This document shows positions 5,311-6,024 of a DNA stretch of 6,024 nt, piece by piece. The first letter of the stretch is position 1. Each line of letters opens with the position of its first letter. Location of the stretch: contig CAUVOF010000119.1 of assembly GCA_963553325.1 (NCBI GenBank), forward strand, positions 1 through 6,024. Direction: 5' to 3'. The translations under genes were made by a program, and so were the position numbers. Source of the stretch: Cardiobacterium sp963553325 (lineage in GTDB: Bacteria > Pseudomonadota > Gammaproteobacteria > Cardiobacteriales > Cardiobacteriaceae). The notes under the pieces are model-generated. The model was not told the DNA's origin and searched no databases. It saw only the letters and a program-made list of their open reading frames with translations.

Positions 5311-5778
5311 TCATAAAATGACGTTACTGAGGGAGAAAATAAACTTGGTAAGTCCGAACAGATAAAGAACGCCCAAAATAATTAGTCCCGCCATAACCCC
5401 CGCTAATGTTTCAAGGAAACCTTTTCCAAACGCTTCTTTTGCATTTTCTGCCCGGTATTGTGCAAGTAGTCCGATGAGCCATCCCATAATCCAACTAATC
5501 AATATCCAGAAATAGTCGTGAACGCCAAAAATTCTGGAAGACAAATTGAAATGGCTCAACATAAAAAACCAGAATAATGCATTGCCACTAAGCGCAACGC
5601 CACTCAAGAAATAGGGTTTTGCCCTCAATGCCCAAGCAACCACGATTGGCAACAGCAATCCCGCGAGTAGCGGGAAATAGGCGCGCATCATATTGGACTG
5701 CCCCATCAGCAGGATGGCAATAACAGCAGGCAGGTATAGCGCCAGGGCGATTGATAAATCTATGTTGCGGTCTGTCAT
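5311..5778 (-). CDS. Unknown five-helix inner-membrane protein
   Basis: A 155-residue, strongly hydrophobic protein that I do not recognise. Five likely helices at about 8-26, 33-51, 56-74, 88-107 and 120-148; the one polar stretch of note is QYRAENAKEAFGKG (107-120) between helices 4 and 5. There is no signal peptidase site, metal-binding cluster or transport-family motif that I can name. ATG at 5776-5778 is the only good start, but no strong Shine-Dalgarno precedes it. Codon usage and base composition are visibly more AT-rich than the suf genes and the emrE-like neighbour, suggesting separate acquisition. It sits 3' of sufB in the same direction, with palindromic repeats on both sides. It could be a small permease accessory, an immunity-type protein or a DUF family member; none can be chosen from sequence alone. 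Confidence 0.8.
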   Translation of the reverse strand: MTDRNIDLSIALALYLPAVIAILLMGQSNMMRAYFPLLAGLLLPIVVAWALRAKPYFLSGVALSGNALFWFFMLSHFNLSSRIFGVHDYFWILISWIMGWLIGLLAQYRAENAKEAFGKGFLETLAGVMAGLIILGVLYLFGLTKFIFSLSNVIL

Positions 5779-5823
5779 GGTGGGTTTTCGTGTTCTTCGG
5801 GTGAATGGTTATGGGTTTATGGT

Positions 5824-5859
5824 TTTACATACAGGGTAGCGACTATCGTGTATGTAAAT
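5824..5859 (-). repeat. Palindromic intergenic repeat, copy 3 (sufB to membrane-protein gene)
   Basis: The best-preserved copy. Arms TTTACATACA (5824-5833) and TGTATGTAAA (5849-5858) are perfect 10-base reverse complements. The centre GGTAG CGA CTATC continues the pairing with one G-T wobble, giving a hairpin of about 15 pairs with a three-base loop. It lies 45 bases upstream of the membrane-protein start. Confidence 0.78.
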
Positions 5860-5869
5860 GGGTGCGGTG

Positions 5870-5933
5870 TTTGTCGCTACGCGGTTTGTTTGCTGCCCCC
5901 ACCCCCGTCCCCCACAGGGGGGAGGGGGAATGG
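5870..5933 (-). repeat. C/G-rich intergenic repeat, copy B (downstream of sufB)
   Basis: The second copy of the element at 1238-1305: TTTGTCGCT, a variable GCGG..TGTT segment, then GCTGCCCCCACCCC, a C-run, and a G-run ending in AATGG. It is shorter in the middle than copy A by about four bases. The C-runs and G-runs are complementary and can form a GC-rich hairpin on the transcript. As with copy A, it lies downstream of a suf gene stop codon. Confidence 0.65.
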
Positions 5934-5954
5934 CTGCGCCACCCTACGGATTGC

Positions 5955-5970
5955 GGGGGAGGGGGAGGGG
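5955..5970. other. G-run tract directly after the sufB stop
   Basis: The plus strand has three G-runs of 5, 5 and 4 separated by single A residues, directly abutting the sufB stop codon. The transcribed strand is therefore C/T-only here. Together with the G-runs at 5917-5928 it provides more than four G-runs on one strand, so a G-quadruplex on the template DNA is conceivable. It may also pair with the C-runs of copy B. Function is unknown. Confidence 0.45.
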
Positions 5971-6024
5971 TTAGCCGACGCTGCCTTCCAGTTTCAGCTC
6001 TATCAGCCGCTGTGCTTCGACCGC
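5971..6024 (-). CDS. sufB: SufB, Fe-S scaffold subunit (C-terminal 17 codons only)
   Basis: Reading from the right edge, the minus strand encodes AVEAQRLIELKLEGSVG and then TAA (5971-5973). The ending with RLIELxxEGSVG/AVG is the very conserved C-terminus of SufB, the main scaffold on which the cluster is built with SufC and SufD. The rest of the gene lies beyond the window. Identification rests on this short tail plus the presence of sufC and sufD downstream on the same strand; the separation from sufC by two membrane-protein genes is atypical. Confidence 0.85.
   Translation of the reverse strand, partial: AVEAQRLIELKLEGSVG

Noticed and set aside
4879..5859. CRISPR array
   Set aside because: The three palindromic repeats are separated by whole genes, not uniform short spacers, and no cas gene is present.

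Overview
The window is dominated by a GC-rich minus-strand operon for SUF iron-sulfur cluster assembly. In transcription order (right to left) it reads: end of sufB, an unknown five-helix membrane protein, an EmrE-type multidrug exporter, sufC, sufD, sufS, sufU, sufT, then a strong intrinsic terminator. High GC, tight ATGA/TGATG overlaps, good Shine-Dalgarno sites and an EmrE very close to the enterobacterial one suggest a Gram-negative proteobacterium. A GC-rich gamma- or beta-proteobacterium such as a Cardiobacteriaceae or Neisseriaceae relative would fit, but genus is a guess. SufU rather than SufE as sulfur-transfer partner is the arrangement best known from Gram-positives and some other phyla.

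Left edge (1 to about 445): AT-rich DNA unlike the rest. It holds, on the plus strand, the last 104 codons of an ABC-F ATPase resembling the Lsa family of ribosome-protecting antibiotic resistance proteins, followed by an AT-type hairpin terminator (358-391). Facing it on the minus strand is the first ~61 codons of an Ldh2/malate-dehydrogenase-like oxidoreductase with its own RBS and probable promoter. Homology stops at about position 490 and the frame then runs into the AT-rich DNA. The simplest reading is that a mobile, probably Firmicute-derived segment interrupted the oxidoreductase gene. An assembly chimera is the main alternative.

Middle (781-4847): terminator, sufT, a GC-rich intergenic hairpin repeat, then sufU, sufS, sufD and sufC. 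SufS provides persulfide sulfur from cysteine, SufU accepts it, SufB-SufC-SufD is the ATP-driven scaffold, and SufT is a cluster maturation accessory. sufC-sufD, sufD-sufS and sufS-sufU overlap by 1-4 bases.

Right part (4848-6024): sufB and sufC, normally adjacent, are separated by about 1.1 kb holding the two membrane-protein genes. Each of the three gaps contains one copy of a 36-38 bp palindromic repeat with conserved outer arms and a variable but still self-complementary centre. A second, C/G-rich repeat lies just downstream of sufB and again just downstream of sufU. The two inserted genes look like a cargo module co-oriented with, and possibly co-transcribed with, the suf genes.
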